A stretch of DNA of 64,000 bases from Rhodoferax sp. (GCA_030685025.1 JAUXWC010000281.1:62001-126000), one strand, 5' to 3'; numbered from the stretch's first letter, positions 16,485-28,907 are shown. The notes: generated by a model from the letters alone, not told the origin. A program made the numbers and translations.

Positions 16485-16513
16485 CGCTTGCGGCGGCGCC
16501 CCCGCCAATGGCG

Positions 16514-18333
16514 TCAGGCCCATCCGTCCGCCCACCTGGCCGACAGCAACTCTGCCTGCGCCAGCACGGTCTCTACCGCTTTGTCTTGCAAGTCCGGTGG
16601 ATAGCCATACTTGTTCAGGATGCGCTTCACCATCACACGAATCTTGGCCCGCGCGCCCTCGCGCAGGGTCCAGTCAATCGTCACGCTCTTGCGCACCTGG
16701 GTGATCAGCTCAGTGGCAATAACCTTGAGTTTGTCGTCGCCCCCGGCGATAACGGCGGATTGATTGGCGGCGAGCGCGTCGTAGAGGGCCACTTCGTCGT
16801 CGGTCAGACCCAGGTCAACGCCACGCCTGGTGGCAGCGTCGAGGTCTTTGGCAAGCTGGATCAGTTCTTCCAGCACCTGCATCGTGGAGATGGCGCGGTT
16901 GTGGTACGCGTTCAGGGTCTGCTTGAGCTTTTCGAAAAAGACTTGGGATTGCACCAGATTGCGTTTGCTTCGGACCTTGAGCTCGTCCTTGAGCAACTTC
17001 TCCAGCAACTCGGCAGCGACGTTCTTGTGCTTGAGGCCGCGCACTTCGGCCAGGAACTGGTCGGAGAGGATGCTGATGTCGGGCCTGGGCAGGCCGGCCG
17101 CGGTGAAGACATCAATCACCTGGCCTTCGGTGGTGATGGCTTTGGAGACTAACTGGCGGATGGCGGCGTCGATTTGCTCCGGGGTCTTCCGGTTGTTGCT
17201 GCTCTGCTTGTTCAGCGCCGCCTGAATCGCCTGGAAGAAACTCACGTCGTCGCGGATCACCGTGGCTTCATCGCTGGCGGCACACAAAGCGAAGGCGCGG
17301 GAGAGTTCTGTCACCACCTGCACCCAGCGCTTTTTGCCGTCGGCCTGTTGGAGGATGTGCTCTTGCCCCGCGGGAATCAGCGCCAGGCGCTCCGAGGGCT
17401 TGCCGCCGGTCCATTTGTCCCAGTTCAAGCCATGCATCATGTCGCTGGCGACGCCGTGTTTCTCCAGCATCACACCAATGGCCTGGGCGGTGTCCAAGGT
17501 CGGGTTGCCCTGGCCGCCACTATCCGTGCAGGTGGCGAGCGCGTGTTTGAGCTGATCGGCCAAGCCCAGGTAATCCACCACCAGGTCGCCGGGCTTATCG
17601 CAAAAAACACGGTTCGCGCGGGCAATGGCCTGCATCAGGTCATGCCCTTGCATCGGCTTGTCGGCATACATGGTGTGCAGGCAAGGCGCATCAAAGCCGG
17701 TCAGCCACATGTCGCGCACGATCACAATGCGGAATCGGTCGCGGCTGTCCTTGAAACGGTTGGTCAATTTGCGGCGCTTATCTTTGCTGCGGATGTGGGT
17801 CTGCCAGTCCGGACCATCGTCCGCGCTGCCGGTCATTACCACCTTTACCACGCAGATCTTGCCCTTCTCGGCTTCCGCGTCATCGTCCACGGCGCTGGCC
17901 CAGTCGGGGCGCAGCTTGGTCAACGCGGTGTACAGGTCCACGCAGATACGTCGGCTCATGCCGACGATCATCGCCTTGCCGTCCATCGCCTCCACGCGCT
18001 TCTCGAAATGCGCCACCATGTCAGCGGCAATCAACGCAATGCGCTTGGGGTCGCCCACCAGCGCCTCCAGTGCGGCCTACTTGGGCTTGAGTTTCTCCTT
18101 CTTGGTCAGCTCTTCGCCTTCGGTGATCTCCTCAAACTCGGCGTCAAGCTTGGGCAGCTCGGCGGCGTTCAGGCTCAGTTTGAAAATGCGGCTCTCGTAA
18201 TAGATCGGCACCGTGGCCTTGTCGGCGACTGCGCGCTGGATGTCGTAGATGGAAATGTAGTCACCAAAGATCGCACGCGTGTTGGCGTCGGTCTTCTCGA
18301 TGGGTGTGCCGGTGAAGCCGATGAAAGACGCAT
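16514..18333 (-). pseudogene. hsdR: Type I restriction enzyme HsdR remnant (3' part, with amber codon)
   Basis: One reading frame resembling the C-terminal two thirds of HsdR. It starts abruptly at [18 protein letters not shown], a motor-domain motif, and continues through [20 protein letters not shown] and the C-terminal helical region. A TAG at 18077-18079 interrupts the frame. The following codons continue the same frame ([13 protein letters not shown]), and the expected residue there is tryptophan (TGG), so a single G-to-A change explains it. The N-terminal nuclease domain and first motor motifs are missing. No hsdM or hsdS lies nearby. Nonfunctional relic of a restriction system. Confidence 0.85.
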
Positions 18334-18420
18334 GCTTACCCGGTTGCTTCCCAAGCTTGAATCGGCGATCATTTCGGCACTGTGGTCGCCAAGCTTCCAT
18401 TCCCGACATCCCTACCTGAG
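18334..18420. other. Junction between the hsdR and gamma-CA remnants
   Basis: About 87 bases that match neither remnant convincingly. HsdR similarity stops at about 18333 on the minus strand and gamma-carbonic-anhydrase similarity begins at about 18424 on the plus strand. It is likely a recombination scar; no terminal repeats or transposase traces seen. Confidence 0.4.
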
Positions 18421-18423
18421 TTC

Positions 18424-18882
18424 ATGCAAGTCATTGGACGAGTGGCGCTGGAGCAAGATGTCAGCGTCTGGTTTGGCACGGTGATTCGTGGTGACACCGA
18501 GACCATCCGCATCGGGCGGGGGTCCAATATTCAGGATGCGTGCGTGTAGCATGCCGACATGGGCAAACCCTTGACGGTCGGCGAGGACGTGACAGTGGGG
18601 CACCAGGTCATACTGCATGGCTGCACCTTCGGCGATGGCAGCCTGATTGGTATTGGCGCGGTGGTGCTCAACGGTGCCAGGACTGGCAGGAACTGCCTGG
18701 TTGGGGCCGGGTCACTGGTGACGGAGGGCAGAGAGTTTGCAGACGGTTCCATGATCATGGGTAGCCCGGCCAAGGTGGTGCGCGAGTTGAGTCCTGATCA
18801 AATGAAGGGATTTCTCACCAGCGCGAAAATGTACGTCCTCAACGCTCGGCGCTTCCGGGCCGGGCTCACGAAGATCTCATGA
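18424..18882 (+). pseudogene. Gamma-carbonic-anhydrase family (YrdA-like) remnant
   Basis: In-frame similarity to single-domain YrdA-like hexapeptide proteins runs from QVIGRVALEQDVSVWFGTVI through [20 protein letters not shown] and the C-terminal [11 protein letters not shown]. The 5' end (about 20 residues with the start) is lost at the hsdR junction. A TAG at 18547-18549 replaces the residue just before the first metal-ligand histidine (NIQDACV-stop-HAD). Everything after the stop is intact, so decay looks recent. It is followed 35 bases later by hslO. Confidence 0.8.
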
Positions 18883-18917
18883 AATGCGGATTGATGGACA
18901 GATGAAAGAGAGCGCCA

Positions 18918-19907
18918 GTGTCTGAGTTGCACAAGTTTGTTTTCCAGGGCCAACCCGTGCGCGGCATGATCGTGCGCCTGACAGATGCCTGGCGGGAAGT
19001 ACTGCGCCGTCGTGCCGCCAACAGCGCGACCGGTGCCTACCCGATACCGGTGCAGACGATGCTGGGGGAGATGCTGGCGGCCGCGACCCTCATGCAGGGC
19101 AACATCAAGTTCGATGGCGCACTGGTGCTTCAGATTTTTGGGGATGGTCCGGTGCCAGTCGCCGTGGCCGAGGTGAGTCCCGACCTGGGTGTGCGCGGGG
19201 CGGCGACGGTGAATGGCCCGGTACCGGCCGACGGTGACCTGGGTACCTTGGTCAATATGAATGGGCATGGTCGTTGCGCCATCACGCTCGATCCCAAAAC
19301 CCGCCACCCCGGGCAGCAGCCCTATCAGGGCGTGGTTCCGCTGGCCGACGCGGGCCACGTGAAGTTCACTCGCGTCAGCGAGATGTTGGCGCACTACATG
19401 CGGCAAAGCGAACAGTTGGACACCTGTCTGGTCTTGGCCGCCAATGCAGATCTGGCGGCTGGATTGTTGATCCAGCGCTTGCCAGGGCAGGGGACGCACA
19501 ACCTGTCTGGCAGCTTGGTCAACCGGGACGACGACGAACTTGGCGAGCTTGATGATGCCTTCCAGCGCATCGCATTGATGGCCACCAGTCTCAAGCAGGA
19601 GGAGCTACTCACGCTGGATGTTGACACCATTTTGCGGCGACTATTCTGGCAGGAGGCCCTGCAACGTTTTGAGCCACTGGAGGGCGCGCAGGGGCCGCAT
19701 TTTGCCTGCAGTTGCAGCCGGGAACGTGTGGCGCGCATGATTCTTGGCTTGGGTCAAGCCGAGGCAGCCGATATCCTGGCCGAGCGCGGGGAGATCGAAG
19801 TTACGTGCGAATTTTGCGTTGCGCAGTACCGGTTTGACCCGGTGGATGCGGCGCAGGTGTTCACGGACGCGAGCCGACTAGCACCAAGCGGTTCAACGCC
19901 GCGCTGA
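18918..19907 (+). CDS. hslO: Redox-regulated chaperone Hsp33
   Basis: Cytoplasmic holdase chaperone activated by oxidation, 329 residues. The C-terminal zinc/redox switch is C-S-C followed by 30-odd residues and C-E-F-C, as in family members. The N-terminal domain has RGMIVRLTDAW and the GEMLAAATLMQGNIKFDG segment. Start is GTG 18918; only a weak AGAGAG precedes it. It converges with the NadR-like kinase gene, whose 3' end overlaps by 15 bases. Confidence 0.93.
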   Translation: MSELHKFVFQGQPVRGMIVRLTDAWREVLRRRAANSATGAYPIPVQTMLGEMLAAATLMQGNIKFDGALVLQIFGDGPVPVAVAEVSPDLGVRGAATVNGPVPADGDLGTLVNMNGHGRCAITLDPKTRHPGQQPYQGVVPLADAGHVKFTRVSEMLAHYMRQSEQLDTCLVLAANADLAAGLLIQRLPGQGTHNLSGSLVNRDDDELGELDDAFQRIALMATSLKQEELLTLDVDTILRRLFWQEALQRFEPLEGAQGPHFACSCSRERVARMILGLGQAEAADILAERGEIEVTCEFCVAQYRFDPVDAAQVFTDASRLAPSGSTPR

Positions 19908-20540
19908 GTCGGTGCGCACCAGCTCGGTAAACATGCGGAGTTCGCACAGTGCGCTGTCGCAGTGTGCGCAGGTCCAAGTCCACTCGCCTGGAGCGCTTCG
20001 GCGGGGACTGTGCTGCAGTCCGGCGTGCTCAATGACGGACAGCGCACGCGCCAGGCGCTCGCCACCTTGCCCATGTACCACGTGGTAGGCGATGCCGGCC
20101 TGGTTCAGGGCGCGACGGACCAGGCGGTCGACGCCCGGGCGGACGTGCGGCCCGTCGCGTTGCAGTCCATCGGCGACCCACGGCAAGTCCAACCCGGTGA
20201 GCAAAGTCAAATCGTAGTCGCGCTGATGCTGCAAGGCGAATGCATACAGCGACAAATCGCCGAACAACAGATCGCTGTAGACCGCGATCATCAGCGGGGT
20301 GGTATCGGCAACGGTGTAGGTACCTGGCGCATTGGCACAGGCGTTGATGCGGCGCGCCTGTTCTTGTGCGATCAGGCGCTGTTCGCAAGCCTGGGGCGTG
20401 CGTTGCTCACGCTCACACCATTCGCGCAAGAACTCTTCGATCATTTGTGTGTTCTGGCCGTTGGCCTGGAAATGGGTCGTCAGCTCGAGGGCCAGGCGAG
20501 TCTTGCCGGTACTCTCCGCGCCAACAATGGCGATCTTCAT
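19893..20540 (-). CDS. NadR-like nicotinamide-nucleotide metabolism ATPase (ribosylnicotinamide kinase type)
   Basis: 215-residue P-loop protein of the NadR kinase-like (AAA_28) family. Walker A is GAESTGKT near the N terminus, and an IAVYSDLLFGD segment follows as in NadR kinases. The gene follows pnuC by 32 bases, so it probably phosphorylates nicotinamide riboside after uptake. The stand-alone length lacks the adenylyltransferase domain of full NadR. The C terminus carries a W-x-C-A-H-C-x(5)-C cluster, perhaps a small metal site. ATG 20540 chosen because it puts the P-loop at residue 7. Confidence 0.8.
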   Translation of the reverse strand: MKIAIVGAESTGKTRLALELTTHFQANGQNTQMIEEFLREWCEREQRTPQACEQRLIAQEQARRINACANAPGTYTVADTTPLMIAVYSDLLFGDLSLYAFALQHQRDYDLTLLTGLDLPWVADGLQRDGPHVRPGVDRLVRRALNQAGIAYHVVHGQGGERLARALSVIEHAGLQHSPRRSAPGEWTWTCAHCDSALCELRMFTELVRTDSARR

Positions 20541-20572
20541 GGTTGGGGGCGGTCCACGCAGGCCGTCGCGCG

Positions 20573-21187
20573 TCAAAGCTTGCGCTGCCAGGCGCGCCAG
20601 CCCACGACGCTCAAGCCAATGAACAGCATGTAAAGGAGGGTGGTCAGCCACAATCCCTTGAAGGCAAAAAGGCCGACGCTGACCACGTTGACGACGATCC
20701 ACAGCAACCAGTTTTCGATCAGCTTGCGGCCCAAAAGAAACTGAGCCACTACGCTGACGGCGGTGGGGAAAGCGTCCCACCAAGGGACATCGGTGTCGGT
20801 GTAGGTCTTCAGGAACAGACCCGTCAGCGGCCACAGCAGGGCGCACAAGAGCACGACGCCTGCCACTCCCCGCCGTGTCATCCGGGCAATGCTCAAGGCT
20901 GAACCGTCGCTGCGCACACCGCGCAGCCACTGGAACCAGCCCCAACACGCCACCACGGCGAAGAATATTTGTAGTGTTGCATCACCGTAGAGTTTGCTGC
21001 GCCAAAACAGGGCGAAGTACATCAGCGAGCTGATGATGGCCAGCGGCCATCCCCAGTGAATCTCACGGATGTTGCAGCCCACCATGGCCAGCGCCAGCAC
21101 AAACGCCACAATCTCCAGCCAGCTTGTGGCACTGCCCCATAGGGTGAAGGCGACTTCGAAGATTTGGGGAAAGAAATCGAGATTCAC
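20573..21187 (-). CDS. pnuC: Nicotinamide riboside transporter PnuC
   Basis: Inner-membrane protein of 204 residues with seven predicted hydrophobic segments. PnuC features include the N-terminal TSWLEIVAFVLALAMV helix, an IHWGWPLAIISSLMYF segment, YGDATLQIFF and a GWFQW tryptophan-rich loop. The substrate is nicotinamide riboside, trapped by phosphorylation. Start is GTG at 21187; no alternative gives a full first helix. Located between ftsB and the NadR-like kinase on the same strand. Confidence 0.88.
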   Translation of the reverse strand: MNLDFFPQIFEVAFTLWGSATSWLEIVAFVLALAMVGCNIREIHWGWPLAIISSLMYFALFWRSKLYGDATLQIFFAVVACWGWFQWLRGVRSDGSALSIARMTRRGVAGVVLLCALLWPLTGLFLKTYTDTDVPWWDAFPTAVSVVAQFLLGRKLIENWLLWIVVNVVSVGLFAFKGLWLTTLLYMLFIGLSVVGWRAWQRKL

Positions 21188-21223
21188 TGAAACGACCCGT
21201 TTCGTCGGCTGGCCAAGCCCGGC

Positions 21224-21499
21224 TTACTTGCCGACGAGCACGAAGATCTCGTTCGGCTTGACCATGCCCAGTTCCATGCGCGCCTTTTCCTCGACCATGT
21301 CCAGGCCTTCCCTGAGGTCTCGCACTTCCGCCGCGAGGCGTTCGTTGGCGAGTCTGGACTGGCCATTTTTCTGCCGCTGAGCATCGAGCTCGTTGACCAT
21401 TCTGGCAACGCTGGGCACGCTGCCCCGACCAAACCACAACTGCGCGTGAAGAATCACCAGCAGTGCGATCAGGAGGGCAGGAACCAATCGATGACTCAA
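21224..21499 (-). CDS. ftsB: Cell division protein FtsB
   Basis: 91-residue single-pass inner-membrane protein of the divisome, forming a complex with FtsL and FtsQ. A short cytoplasmic start (MSHRL) is followed by a transmembrane helix (about 5-21), then a coiled coil (about 30-70) and the conserved EKARMELGMVKPNEIF segment. Directly downstream of eno, 41 bases away, the usual order in proteobacteria. Confidence 0.92.
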   Translation of the reverse strand: MSHRLVPALLIALLVILHAQLWFGRGSVPSVARMVNELDAQRQKNGQSRLANERLAAEVRDLREGLDMVEEKARMELGMVKPNEIFVLVGK

Positions 21500-21540
21500 G
21501 ATGGTAAGTCCAGACAGTCAGGGTGCGCGCGCGAAGCCGC

Positions 21541-23155
<1,615 letters not shown>

Positions 23156-23216
23156 TGGAGTACCTTTGTGCTGCGCACTGCGGTGAGAGCTTGGCTTGAG
23201 ACGGCCCGGCGCGGCG
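23156..23216 (-). repeat. Interspersed repeat family 2, copy leading into a GTG start
   Basis: Read on the minus strand, this segment has the core CGCGCCGGGCCG followed by a YCAAGC-rich stretch and ACCGCAGTGCGCAGCAC, then an AAGG ribosome-binding-like motif and GTG. It matches 58413-58478 over about 60 bases with few differences. Confidence 0.65.
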
Positions 23217-23237
23217 CTCGTGGTGCTCTTGGTGGGT

Positions 23238-24092
23238 TCATTTGAAACGGTTTTCCAGGAAGCCATTGCGCTTGGTCACCTGGTCGAGCGCCACAAGCGT
23301 CTCCAGCAGCGCCTTCATGTGTTTGAGCGGCACCGCGTTGGGGCCGTCACTCATGGCCTTGGAAGGGTCGGGATGGGTTTCCATGAACAGTCCCGCGACG
23401 CCCACCGCCACCGCCGCGCGCGCCAGTACCGGCACCATCTCGCGTTGCCCACCGCTGCTGGTGCCTTGACCGCCCGGCAATTGGACCGAGTGGGTGGCAT
23501 CGAACACCACCGGGGCGCCGGTGTCGCGCATGATGGCCAGACTGCGCATGTCGGACACCAGGTTGTTGTAACCAAAGCTGGCGCCACGCTCGCAGGCCAT
23601 GAAATTGTCCTCGTTCAAGCCCATTTCCCGGGCGGCGGCGCGTGCCTTGTCGATCACGTTCTTCATATCGCCAGGCGCCAAAAACTGCCCCTTCTTGATG
23701 TTGACCGGTTTGCCCGATTGCGCCACCGCGCGAATGAAGTCGGTCTGGCGGCACAGGAAGGCAGGCGTCTGCAACACGTCCACCACCGAGGCGACCTGGG
23801 CGATCTGTTCTTCGGAGTGCACATCGGTCAACACCGGTAGCTGTAGTTCGCGCCTGACTTTCGCCAAGATCTCCAGCCCTTTGTCCAGACCGGGCCCGCG
23901 GAAGGTACTGCCGCTGGAGCGGTTCGCCTTGTCAAAACTGCTCTTGAAGATGAAAGGAATGCCCAGCGCGGAGGTGATTTCCTTGAGCGTGCCAGCGGTG
24001 TCCATCTGCAACTGCTCGGACTCGATCACGCACGGGCCAGCGATCAGAAATATCGGCCGATCCAAGCCGACCTCGAACCCACAAAGCTTCAT
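23238..24092 (-). CDS. kdsA: 3-deoxy-8-phosphooctulonate synthase
   Basis: Condenses phosphoenolpyruvate with arabinose 5-phosphate to Kdo-8-phosphate for lipopolysaccharide, 284 residues in the cytoplasm. Motifs include [12 protein letters not shown] at the N terminus, [12 protein letters not shown] and the [11 protein letters not shown] segment; the last two contact substrate and PEP. Start ATG 24092. It is separated from pyrG by an 85-base spacer containing an interspersed repeat, and continues into DUF1330, eno and ftsB. Confidence 0.96.
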   Translation of the reverse strand: MKLCGFEVGLDRPIFLIAGPCVIESEQLQMDTAGTLKEITSALGIPFIFKSSFDKANRSSGSTFRGPGLDKGLEILAKVRRELQLPVLTDVHSEEQIAQVASVVDVLQTPAFLCRQTDFIRAVAQSGKPVNIKKGQFLAPGDMKNVIDKARAAAREMGLNEDNFMACERGASFGYNNLVSDMRSLAIMRDTGAPVVFDATHSVQLPGGQGTSSGGQREMVPVLARAAVAVGVAGLFMETHPDPSKAMSDGPNAVPLKHMKALLETLVALDQVTKRNGFLENRFK

Positions 24093-24094
24093 AG

Positions 24095-24177
24095 TGCCCC
24101 CACGCTAGCCACTTCGTGTGCTTCGCTGCCCCCCGAGGGGGCCATGCCCTGCTTGGGGCGGCCCGGCGCGGCGGCCA
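24095..24177 (-). repeat. Interspersed repeat family 2 (pyrG-kdsA spacer)
   Basis: On the minus strand: CGCGCCGGGCCGCCCCAAGC, then CCCTCGGGGGGCAGCGAAG and an end near GCGTGGGGGC. The central C-runs and G-runs can pair. Matches the copies at 58413 and 60300 in different parts, so the family is modular. Confidence 0.6.
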
Positions 24178-25857
<1,680 letters not shown>

Positions 25858-25909
25858 CTATCGCTCCATGTGTGGAAATTGGGATTATAGGTCTGCTACA
25901 TTGCGCTGC

Positions 25910-27130
25910 ATGAAAGACCTCGCTGGCAAACACATCGTCTTGGGGCTGACCGGGGGCATCGCCTGCTACAAAGCAGCGGAGTTGTGCCGGGCCCTGATCA
26001 AGGACGGCGCCACCGTGCAGGTGGTGATGACCGACGCTGCACAGCAGTTCATCACGCCGATAACCATGCAGGCCCTGTCGAATCGGCCGGTCGCGGGCTC
26101 GCAGTGGGATGCCAGCGAGCCCAACAACATGGCGCACATCAACCTCAGTCGCGAGGCCGACGCGGTCCTGATTGCGCCGTGCAGCGCCGACTTCATGGCC
26201 AAGTTGGCCCAGGGACGGGCCGATGACTTGCTGAGCCTGCTGTGCCTGGCGCGTCCGCTGGACAAGGTGCCACTGCTGCTGGCGCCAGCGATGAACCGCG
26301 AGATGTGGGCGCACCCCGCGACCCAGCGCAACGCCGCCCAACTCCAGGCCGACGGCGCAACCGTGTTGGCGGTGGGCGGCGGCGACCAGGCCTGCGGCGA
26401 GACTGGTGACGGGCGCATGCTGGAGCCGCAGGAACTGCTGGAAGACCTGGTGGCGTTCTTTCAGCCCAAGCTGCTGGCTGGACACCACGTGCTGGTGACG
26501 GCGGGTCCGACCTATGAGGCGATCGACCCGGTGCGCGGCATTACCAATTTGTCCAGTGGCAAGATGGGCTTTGCCGTCGCCCGCGCCGCGCGTGAGGCCG
26601 GGGCACAAGTGACGCTGGTGGCCGGTCCGGTTCACTTGCCGACCCCGCGCGGCGTGCGACGTATTGATGTGAAATCTGCGGCGGACATGCTGACGGCGAC
26701 CGTCAATGTTGCTGAAGATGCTACCGTTTTTGTAGCAACCGCGGCAGTTGCCGATTGGCGTCCAGCCCAGACGGCCGAGCAGAAGATCAAGAAGGACGGC
26801 TCTGGCCAGCCGCCGATGCTGGAGTTTGTCGAAAACCCTGACATCCTGGCAACGATTGCGCAGTCGCCACGGGCCCAGGCGGCTGAGCTTTTCTGCGTTG
26901 GCTTCGCTGCGGAAAGCGAGGATCTGCTTGCCAATTCCCAGGCCAAGCGCCTGCGCAAAGGCGTGCCCCTATTGGTGGGCAATATCGGGCCGGCAACGTT
27001 TGGCCAGGATGACAACGCCTTGCTGCTGGTGCGGGAGGTCGGCGTGGAGTCGCTTGCGCGTGCGCCGAAACTCGAACTAGCTCGCGAATTGATAGCAGCT
27101 TGTGCTAGACAGATCAGGGCAAAGGCATGA
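25910..27130 (+). CDS. coaBC: Bifunctional phosphopantothenoylcysteine decarboxylase / phosphopantothenate-cysteine ligase
   Basis: Two steps of coenzyme A synthesis in one 406-residue protein. The CoaC half has GGIACYKAAELCR, the active-site histidine in MAHINLS and the CGETGDGRM flap. The CoaB half begins around residue 190 with VTAGPTYEAIDPVR and NLSSGKMG. ATG 25910 places the flavoprotein strand at the N terminus. Two short palindromes in the coding sequence (26728-26747 area and TAGCA/TGCTA at 27093-27107) look like remnants of small repeats. Confidence 0.96.
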   Translation: MKDLAGKHIVLGLTGGIACYKAAELCRALIKDGATVQVVMTDAAQQFITPITMQALSNRPVAGSQWDASEPNNMAHINLSREADAVLIAPCSADFMAKLAQGRADDLLSLLCLARPLDKVPLLLAPAMNREMWAHPATQRNAAQLQADGATVLAVGGGDQACGETGDGRMLEPQELLEDLVAFFQPKLLAGHHVLVTAGPTYEAIDPVRGITNLSSGKMGFAVARAAREAGAQVTLVAGPVHLPTPRGVRRIDVKSAADMLTATVNVAEDATVFVATAAVADWRPAQTAEQKIKKDGSGQPPMLEFVENPDILATIAQSPRAQAAELFCVGFAAESEDLLANSQAKRLRKGVPLLVGNIGPATFGQDDNALLLVREVGVESLARAPKLELARELIAACARQIRAKA

Positions 27131-27148
27131 TTTGACGCTGGATACCCA

Positions 27149-27595
27149 ATGAAAATCGACCTCAAGATCATCGACCCGCGCATGGCGGACAAGCTGCCGG
27201 CCTACGCGACGCTGGGCAGCGCCGGCCTGGACCTGCGCGCTTGCCTGCCCGAGCCGTTGACTTTGGTGCCTAATGCCTGGCAACTTGTTCCCACGGGCAT
27301 CGCCATCTACCTCGCAGATCCCGGTTATGCGGCACTGATCCTGCCGCGCTCGGGCTTGGGGCACAAGCATGGCATCGTGCTGGGTAACCTGGTCGGACTG
27401 ATCGACAGCGACTACCAAGGGCAACTCATGGTGAGCGCCTGGAACCGCAGTGATGTGGCCTTCACCATCGAACCGATGGAGCGCATCGCGCAGTTGGTGA
27501 TTGTCCCGGTGCTGCAGGCCCAGTTCAATGTCGTGAGCGAGTTCCCCGTCAGCCAGCGCGGCGAAGGCGGTTACGGCTCCACGGGAAAAACCTGA
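27149..27595 (+). CDS. dut: dUTP diphosphatase
   Basis: Trimeric dUTPase of 148 residues, hydrolysing dUTP to dUMP. The five family motifs are visible: [39 protein letters not shown] and the C-terminal [10 protein letters not shown] arm. Start ATG 27149, 18 bases after coaBC, so the two are likely cotranscribed. The 3' end runs into a pair of palindromic repeats. Confidence 0.96.
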   Translation: MKIDLKIIDPRMADKLPAYATLGSAGLDLRACLPEPLTLVPNAWQLVPTGIAIYLADPGYAALILPRSGLGHKHGIVLGNLVGLIDSDYQGQLMVSAWNRSDVAFTIEPMERIAQLVIVPVLQAQFNVVSEFPVSQRGEGGYGSTGKT

Positions 27596-27598
27596 GAC

Positions 27599-27718
27599 CT
27601 TGCGGGACAGACCGCAGCGGCGCAGCAGCCAGCTCTGTCCTCAACTGATCGTCGGATGTTGGCTGTCCACTTTGCGGGACAGACCGCAGCGGCGCAGCGG
27701 CCAGCTCTGTCCTCAGTG
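27599..27718 (+). repeat. Paired palindromic repeat family 1, locus A
   Basis: Two direct copies, 72 bases apart, of a unit beginning TTGCGGGACAGACCGCAG and ending AGCTCTGTCCTCA. In each copy GGACAGA pairs with TCTGTCC. The copies differ at one base of the centre (GCAGCAGCC against GCAGCGGCC). The pair lies between dut and the convergent FKBP gene, and the second copy just reaches the 3' end of the latter. Confidence 0.8.
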
Positions 27719-28246
27719 CAACAGATCGTTGCCGGGCGCGTGGTCGTGCACCGGTTGGAGTGTGAAGAATCGGGCGCCCGCCGATCCGCGACCAATTTCT
27801 TCCTCGGTCGCTTCACGCACGGCTTCGACTTTCAACGCCAGGCGTAACGCGATGCCAGCCAGCGGATGGTTGCCGTCGAGCACGACGTGCTCGGGGTAGA
27901 TCTCGGTCACGGTGTACAAGATATCCTTGGGGGCCTCCGGATTGCAACCAGTCGGCAGCGCGGCGCCTTCCATCGTCATGCCTTCTTCAAGTTCGGCCGG
28001 AAACAGCGCGCGCGACTCCAGCAGGACCAGTTGCTCGTTGTAGTCGCCAAAGGCGTTCTCCGGCTCCAGATGCAGTTTCAAGCTCGCGCCCGCTTCATGG
28101 CCTTGAAGGGCTTCTTCGATTATGGGGAACAGATCGGCGCCGCCAATCAGAAATTCGACCGGATCGTCCAGCACGTCCAGCGTCTCACTCAGAGTGTCCT
28201 GCAACACCCAGGTGAGTGCCACCACACATTGTTCAGTTATTGTCAT
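27713..28246 (-). CDS. FKBP-type peptidyl-prolyl isomerase (SlyD/SlpA-like)
   Basis: 177-residue cis-trans prolyl isomerase with an inserted-in-flap chaperone region. Segments L-x-D-P-V-E-F-L-I-G (FKBP active site start), EALQGHEAGASLKLHLEPENAFGDY and VVLDGNHPLAGI are typical of SlyD-type proteins. It lacks the histidine-rich tail of E. coli SlyD. ATG 28246 is chosen; a longer frame to 28447 has no family similarity. Cytoplasmic folding helper. Divergent from the gene at 28354. Confidence 0.88.
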   Translation of the reverse strand: MTITEQCVVALTWVLQDTLSETLDVLDDPVEFLIGGADLFPIIEEALQGHEAGASLKLHLEPENAFGDYNEQLVLLESRALFPAELEEGMTMEGAALPTGCNPEAPKDILYTVTEIYPEHVVLDGNHPLAGIALRLALKVEAVREATEEEIGRGSAGARFFTLQPVHDHAPGNDLLH

Positions 28247-28353
28247 ACCCGAATTGTCGCAGTTCGGGCACCGATTTTCTGATGGCTGGCATGGATTTGG
28301 GCTGAAAATGGGGCCGACCGAAGTTGAGGTCGGCTTTGTACACGGAGAGTGCC

Positions 28354-28866
28354 ATGTCAAATGAAGACTCCTTGTCCCCATTGGCGGAGCTGCCTGTGGG
28401 CCGATTTGCGGGACGCGAGGCGTTTCTGCAAATCGTTCGAGACGCATTCGCGCACGCGGCGCGGGAGGGATGGCGCGAGCTGGTGATCAGCGACGCCACG
28501 TTTTCAGATTGGCCGCTGCATGAACGCGTCGTGGCGCAGGCGCTGCAAGATTGGTCGCACTCCGGGCGGCGTTTCACCATGGTGGCGATGCGTTATGACG
28601 AGGTGCAGCGCAATCAGGCCCGGTTTGTGACCTGGCGAAAGACCTGGGCGCATATCATTGACTGCCGGGTCAGTCGCCAGACCGATGCGCTCGATTTTCC
28701 GAGCGGGATCTGGAGCCATCACTGGTGCATGCAACGCCTGGATCTGCCGCGCAGCACCGGCGTGTGCGGACGTGAGCCCGAACGACTGGTTCAGTGGCGC
28801 GAAGTGCTCGATGAGCTGTTGCGGCAGAGTTCGCCGGGATTCCCGGCTACCGTGTTGGGTCTGTAG
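28354..28866 (+). CDS. Conserved-looking protein of unknown function
   Basis: 170 residues, not recognised. It has an acidic start (MSNEDSLSPLAELP), no signal peptide or membrane segment, and an alternation of helices with many Trp, Arg and His residues (WSHSGRRFTMVAMRYDEV, DFPSGIWSHHWCMQRLDL). Start ATG 28354 has GGAG 7 bases upstream, and GC usage matches a real gene. It is divergent from the FKBP gene and convergent with dadA-like gene. The pattern resembles a small cytoplasmic family restricted to related bacteria; no function proposed. Confidence 0.7.
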   Translation: MSNEDSLSPLAELPVGRFAGREAFLQIVRDAFAHAAREGWRELVISDATFSDWPLHERVVAQALQDWSHSGRRFTMVAMRYDEVQRNQARFVTWRKTWAHIIDCRVSRQTDALDFPSGIWSHHWCMQRLDLPRSTGVCGREPERLVQWREVLDELLRQSSPGFPATVLGL

Positions 28867-28907
28867 GTTCGCCACGGGAGGTGGCCGAATGGCACGGTCG
28901 ACCGCAG

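Noticed and set aside
17174..18484. 436-codon plus-strand frame opposite hsdR
   Set aside because: Open only because the hsdR codon pattern leaves it open; hsdR similarity on the minus strand is clear.
20541..20948. N-terminal 136-residue extension of the NadR-like kinase
   Set aside because: It lies over pnuC in a different frame and pushes the P-loop far from the N terminus.
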